The notes under the pieces were generated by a model that searched no databases, was not told where the DNA came from, and saw only the letters and a program-made list of their open reading frames with translations. This document shows positions 59,365 to 64,000 of a stretch of 64,000 bases of DNA, in pieces. This DNA comes from Farysia itapuensis (taxonomy: Eukaryota; Basidiomycota; Ustilaginomycetes; Ustilaginales; Ustilaginaceae). Positions within the stretch are counted from its first letter, which is position 1. The number at the start of each line of letters is the position of its first letter. The stretch is taken from assembly GCA_023212645.1 (NCBI GenBank), contig JALBYC010000019.1, positions 62,001 through 126,000 of the forward strand. Direction: 5' to 3'. The translations under genes and the position numbers were made by a program.

Positions 59365-59724
59365 TCACGGATGTTGAGATACGTCGAAGCACTTGGTCGT
59401 GACTTTCCACTTGGCCGTTTGTACGCCGGTTGGGTCTTGAATTGGGACTTGGAAGGCATCCATGAGCGCTTCCCACTGAGAGACCTGCTCGTTGTTGCCG
59501 TCTAAACCTGCCTTGCGCTTAAAGGTGAAGTCGTCCTCTACATCCATGATCATTACGAGGCGGCTGGCAAAGTTGAAGATGCGCATGTTGACGATCCCGG
59601 TGCCTGAGCGAATTGAGTCTAGCACTGCTTTCGGCACATTGCCTGGCTGGTGATAGTCAACGTAGCGTGCGATCTGCGTCGGATCATCGACAGTGTCCAA
59701 TACGAGCACCTCCTGTCGCACCAT
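59365..59724 (-). CDS. L-rhamnose mutarotase family protein (RhaM-like)
   Basis: The 119-residue intronless product starts at an ATG (MVRQEVLVLDTVDD). It has the RhaM alpha/beta-barrel dimer pattern: YVDYHQPGNVPKAVLDSIRS, GIVNMRIFNFASRLVMIMDVEDDF and a C-terminal QWEALMDAFQ plus WKVTTKCFDV. The conserved His of the YHQP segment and the Trp near the end match the family. RhaM interconverts anomers of L-rhamnose, and related proteins act on other sugars. No other rhamnose gene is in the window. Its reading frame is open upstream but without a good ATG. Confidence 0.85.
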   Translation of the reverse strand: MVRQEVLVLDTVDDPTQIARYVDYHQPGNVPKAVLDSIRSGTGIVNMRIFNFASRLVMIMDVEDDFTFKRKAGLDGNNEQVSQWEALMDAFQVPIQDPTGVQTAKWKVTTKCFDVSQHP

Positions 59725-60435
59725 GACGTGATCCGAACCGCGTGAAGCGCAGTGTAGGTAGAGCGAGTGATGCACACGCGAGGCTATCCGGCAGGTGTCC
59801 GTGTTGCCATGTGAATTTGGTTCGTGTGCCGGAAGTGATGGAAAACCAATATTGCCGAACAAAGAAAAGAGGCGTACGCGGGCGCCAAGGGCCACAAGGG
59901 TCTCTCTCTTTTTTCTTGTTTCAGCGCCGAAGCACACTCGGATGCGAAGCAGTCTAATGGTACTTGATTGCTTAGCCGAAGTGTGAGCTGTGTGTGGCCT
60001 TGCTCGCGTCCGTCTATGCGCCCGTTTGCGTTCTTCGGCGGGCTGAGCCATTCTTGATGCCCTTTCCCCCGGCAATGTTCGGTTGGAGATGCGGTTGAGC
60101 AATCAATTGGCTGAACCTGCAAGGAGTTGGACCAACACGAACCTCGGTCCTCGCTCGTCTGTCACACGCCCTCTCCCGTCCTTTACATCCTACACACCTT
60201 CACCTCCTCACACCCTTTCCCTAATCACGCCGGTTCAGGCTTGTGGTACATCACCTTTGATCGGCGACGTCTCTTTTCACCGACTCGACACCGCATACAG
60301 TTTGACTATCACTTGGGGTCATGCTCCTGTGATAGCCATCGGATCAGCTCCGCTGTGGCTCCCTTGGCACGCATAGATTGCGTTAGCCACGTCCGGTAGA
60401 CTGTATTACCTCGACATTGGGACAAGCGTGCAAAG
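59725..60435. other. Long intergenic promoter between RhaM-like and Ser-rich genes
   Basis: 711 bp without a supported gene. It holds pyrimidine-rich tracts (for example CTCTCTCTTTTTT near 59900 and C/T-rich runs at 60170-60230). Short ORFs present here show no family resemblance or codon pattern worth calling. Confidence 0.5.
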
Positions 60436-63400
60436 ATGCGCAGCTCTGGTTCCGTTTCTAGTGATAAGGCGGGCGAAGGCAGTCGTGCAGTAAGCGAAGG
60501 TGACCAGGGCAGAAAGTCCTCCGGTTCAGTAACATCGGCCACGTCTTCAGCACGGAGAACGTCTCGTCTGTCGAGCTCTGCGGGGATCTTTGACCTGGAC
60601 GATGAAGGTGGAGAGCCGTCCGCGCGTGATCGCTTCTCATCCCATGATAGCTCTCAGCATGGGTCAGTGTCCAGTCGCAGTAGCCGCAACCTTTTCGACG
60701 TGCAAGAAGAGGACGTGGCAGTGGTTCGACCCGACATGCCGTCTCGCTCGAGCCCAAGCCCATTCGGTGAGTAGTTAAAGTTCTTGACATGCATCACGCG
60801 TAGCAAAGTTCCATGTCCGTTTCCGTGGTCCGCAGAGTCGCGCTAACGTGTCGGCTCAAGGGCCGATGGACGAGCTCACACTCTGCCTGCTGTGACTGTG
60901 GGACGGATGGGGTCACCTTGTCAATGTCTACCGGCAGTCAACTGACCCACCATTCTGCTCTTCCTGTTTCTTTTCTCTCCCTTCTACGCTACGCTTGCAT
61001 GACTGTCAATGTACGGTTGTCACTGCTGCTCGTATACTTGGGCTACGCCAAATGGACCCTACGTCTTTTGGCGGACTGTGACCATTTCCTTCTCCGCAAC
61101 CTGAACGTGAATTTCATGCACTGCTGCCACGCTGCCCTGGCCATCACACCTCATCTCGCTCTCTTCGAACTCTGATCACGCTCTCGCCCCTGCCCGCTGC
61201 TGCGCGCTTTCCATCGGCGCCTTTGCCCTACAATTTTGGACCCGTGGGCAATCTCGATCTTGCACGCCCGCCATCCTCGCTAAACCAAATATTCGCCCTG
61301 CCAATTCACGTTCCCACACCTTTGGCTAAATTTGGCCGCTGGACCCCTTGTACACCATCACGCGTATTCCCATCACCTACTCAACACCCTACAATCCTCA
61401 TTACACATCAGCAGCGCCATCGCCTCGCTTTACAGACCCCTTTAGCCGGTCTAGATCCAGCACCAGCAGCAAGCGTTCGGGCAGCTCCGTAGACAGCTTT
61501 TCAGGCCATAACGAGTCGCTAGACCCCAAGTCATCACCCTCTTCAGCAGGGCGTAGCCCTCCCATCACATCGGCACACAGTCCGACCGCCTTTTCGACGA
61601 GTGACTTGGTCTCTTCGCTCCGTAGTCCCTCGGACACTTCTTCGTCTGTACGATCGGATCAACCGTCATCGCCCGTGCGCCCGCCAGAAGAGTCACAAGC
61701 TCAGCCTTCGCCTTCTTGGCAGTCGTCTTCCACCTCAGCTACCAGCGTTCCGAGTCCTTCCTCAGCCAACTTCCCGAAAGCTCTTCGCTCGTCAGCTCCC
61801 CAACTAACATCGCCAACATCATCCTCGCAGCAATCCCTCGTTCATGCCAGCGCTGGCACCCCTTCTGTAGGCGCACCAGCCGACGCCTCTTCCAGTCCCA
61901 CATCTTCCGGCTTCAAGGTCCTCAGTCGCGCGTCTCTCAGAAAGATGTCGTTCGACACGACGCCCTCCTTCTCTAGTCCGCTCGCATTTGCCTCCATACT
62001 GCCAGCTGACGACGACAACGAAGAGAGCTCAGCGACCAACACACTAGACGAAGGTGCAGCAAACACAGGCTCAAGTACGCTTCACCAACGATTGGAAGAC
62101 TCTACAACCAGTGGCTCTCCCGCTACTGATATTCCTAATTCATCGCGCAGAGCGGCTTCCGCTTCGGACCCTTTTGCTATCGAAGGCGCATCAGGCGGTT
62201 TAGGCCGGAAGAATTCCTTGCGGCGCGACCCATCGGGTCTGGGTTCCGTGCCAGTGATCAAGCCCGCGTCTAGGTTCGATCGCGAGCGCTCTGCGAGCAA
62301 TTCGCTGCATAGAGCTGCAACCGGTGCAACTCGCATCAACTTGACGCCTTCCAGGCAAGCATCTTCAGCTACTGGCACGGCGGCCGATGACGAAACTTCC
62401 TCTGCCACTTCTGACGATTTCACAGCCGGTTCGAATCTCACGCGAAAGAGCTCTGTCACCAGCTCCAGTGGCTCTATGGGTCCTCCTGCTGTCCCTAGAC
62501 GCGGTATCGGAAGCAATTCGCCAGTCCTGGACCCGGTGGACAAGCCTGTCTCGGTGATTGCCATGGGGAAGATGAAGGAAGACAGCTCGCTTGGACTAGG
62601 TTTACCATCCTCGTTCTCTTCTGCATCCTCTGCACATACTTCCTCGTCCTTTGGATCCGGCTCGCCTCTCCAAAAGTGGGATAATCGCGAGAACAGGAGC
62701 AGATCTGGATCTGGTGCATCTATGGGAACACCACTTGCCGCTGGTAGCAGCGCTGTCCTCACAGGCAACCGCAAAAGGCGGTTGACGTCTTCTTCGCTTA
62801 GCAGCAGTGCGCATCGACGTGCTAGATCTCTAGGTGGCGTCTTGCTTGGAGAAGGGACCGCGTCCCCTATCGGTGGACCAGACGGCGTTGATCCCAACCT
62901 TGTCGCTGCTATCGAAGCTCGAAGCCCCACGATTCCCGCGCCAGTACCAATCCCATCTAGCACTGCTTCGCACCGGTCGGGAAGTGTAAGCTCGCAAGGC
63001 GCCTCCTCTCTCTCAAACTCAAGTTTCGGTCCTTCTTCGGTTCCCTCCACCCCTCTCAACGCCTCGCGCATTGCCCAAAGAAGCAGACGCTGTAAGTGTG
63101 GTATAAGTTTTGCACCCGCTGAAACATTCCAAACTGACTCTCTTTTGCATTTCGCCGAAACAGACTCTCAAGTGATTGAAGACGAAGAAGGTGCTCCGGC
63201 AAGCGAGTCAGCAAGTGGATTCCCCGCTGGCTATCGACGTCCCCGCGTTCGTAGTCAAACGCTACTTTCGTCGGGCGGATCTCCGGTCCAAGAGATATCT
63301 GGAACACCTGGTTCGACTTCATTAGCTAGAAGTCCGGGTGGAGCTGGACTTGCTGATGCCATTCGGCTTCAGAAGGTACCCGCAGCAGTCCGCATGGCTG

Positions 63401-64000
63401 GAGATCTTTTTCCGCCTCCGTCGCCCTCCTCGCCCCGCGCGATCCTCAAAAGCCAGTCGTCCATGTCAATGGACACGACAGGTAGCAATTGGAGCTCAGC
63501 TAGTCTGAGTAGCTCTTATCAGCCAAGCTCGTCGATGGCCAATATCGGCTCCCACGATCACGGTAGTCAAGATGCTAGCGGCAATCAAGGTATTGGCCTC
63601 GGTCTTTCATCCGATAATAGCCAGTACAGGGGTGGCAATGGTCACCTTAACGTGCCACAAACACCAAACGCTACAAGGAGCAACTCTCCTCTGGCCTCGG
63701 AATACTCGTACAGCACGGGCGGTGCAGTCAATTCCGGTAGTTCCTCGCCTCGAGTAAGCGCACGATCTCAGCGAGTCTCTGTTCCGGGCACGGATGCCCG
63801 TGGAGAGCCTCTCGCTGTATCTATCCCGATCGCGCGCAACTTTGCATCACCGGCGAGCTTGCCAGGATCTGCCATTCCCAGCTCGCGAACGTCCGAGGGG
63901 CTGCCAGACTACGAGACCCGACGAGCTCGCAGTCGTTACTCGGGGCTTCCCGTGAGCACGAGCGCTTACTCGGCTTTGCTGTCGTTGAACGCTTCGACTC
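60436..64000 (+). CDS. Large Ser-rich disordered protein, 5' part (runs off the right edge)
   Basis: I model exons 60436-60766, 61412-63091 and 63164 to beyond the edge, giving at least 949 residues. The first intron is unusually long (645 nt) and ends in tandem CAG acceptors. The second is 72 nt. All that is visible is low-complexity, Ser/Thr/Pro/Ala-rich sequence with many RxxS-type phosphosites (for example RKNSLRRDP, RRARSLGG) and no folded domain. I do not recognise it; a kinase-regulated scaffold is possible, and the folded part may lie beyond the window. A 329-codon antisense frame over exon 2 is a composition shadow. Confidence 0.65.

Noticed and set aside
60813..61175. 120-codon ORF in the long intron or promoter of the Ser-rich gene
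   Set aside because: No homology, unusual Cys/Leu-rich composition, and no splice sites that keep frame with both flanking exons; treated as non-coding.
62082..63071. 329-codon open frame antisense to the Ser-rich gene
   Set aside because: The sense strand is Ser/Ala-rich low-complexity coding DNA whose complement lacks stops; the antisense product has no recognisable domain.
1..64000. tRNA genes, rRNA, CRISPR arrays, riboswitches, complete transposons
   Set aside because: By eye no cloverleaf with A and B boxes, no repeat-spacer array, no LTR pair and no transposase or pol ORF was found; a tRNAscan-SE and LTR search were not possible here.

Overview
The window looks like nuclear chromosomal DNA of a basidiomycete smut fungus (Ustilaginales: Ustilago, Sporisorium or Moesziomyces-like). 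The reasons are dense single-copy eukaryotic housekeeping genes, long uninterrupted ORFs, a few short GT-AG introns (about 55-85 nt) sitting near gene ends, and long Ser/Pro/Ala-rich disordered tails. The species cannot be named from sequence reading alone. I see no rRNA, tRNA, CRISPR or bacterial operon structure, although I could not run a tRNA scan. I support 34 protein-coding genes; the first and last run off the window.

Layout. Positions 1-9.7 kb hold a truncated membrane protein, eIF2alpha, an F-box/ankyrin-like protein, a glutathionyl-hydroquinone-reductase-type GST, neutral trehalase and carnitine acetyltransferase. A lone copia-type gag gene sits at 9.9-10.7 kb. From 10.8-22.3 kb come the PP1 regulator SDS22, sphinganine C4-hydroxylase SUR2, complex III core protein 2, a SUN-domain nuclear envelope protein, a HIRIP3/CHZ-type histone chaperone and gamma-tubulin complex protein 2. 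From 22.3-41.6 kb come a secreted SMP-30-like propeller, an F-box-like protein, the pre-mRNA 3'-end nuclease YSH1, a large TBC RabGAP, mitoribosomal mL53, TTI2, arginyl-tRNA synthetase, a nuclear coiled-coil protein and the proteasome assembly factor UMP1. From 41.7-53.4 kb come the exosome helicase MTR4, a small secreted cysteine-rich protein (candidate effector), a 5'-nucleotidase-family phosphoesterase, a Tlg1/syntaxin-6-type SNARE and an EH-like protein. From 53.4-64 kb come an HSBP1-like protein, the farnesyl/geranylgeranyltransferase alpha subunit RAM2, a small membrane protein, an in-frame mitoribosomal bL9m-BolA fusion, the polyprenyl diphosphate synthase COQ1, an L-rhamnose mutarotase family protein and the 5' part of a large Ser-rich protein.

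The genes do not form a pathway cluster; this is an ordinary gene-dense housekeeping segment. Several products act in mitochondria (carnitine acetyltransferase, QCR2, mL53, bL9m-BolA, COQ1). Orientation alternates strongly, giving many convergent pairs with 30-150 bp between stop codons and short divergent promoters. Many reading frames extend upstream of the first ATG, so starts below are placed at the first in-frame ATG. Spliced models were built by hand from GT/AG sites, frame and family C-termini.

The most notable items are: (1) the single ORF joining mitochondrial ribosomal protein bL9m to a BolA domain through a linker that looks like an internal presequence with an R-x-Y/A cleavage motif; (2) the six-cysteine secreted protein with a compact TATA promoter; (3) the intact solo gag; (4) an ATG-less, presequence-like extension in frame with the only ArgRS start; (5) carnitine acetyltransferase carrying both a mitochondrial-type N-terminus and a PKL tail; and (6) tandem octamer and heptamer repeats in promoters.
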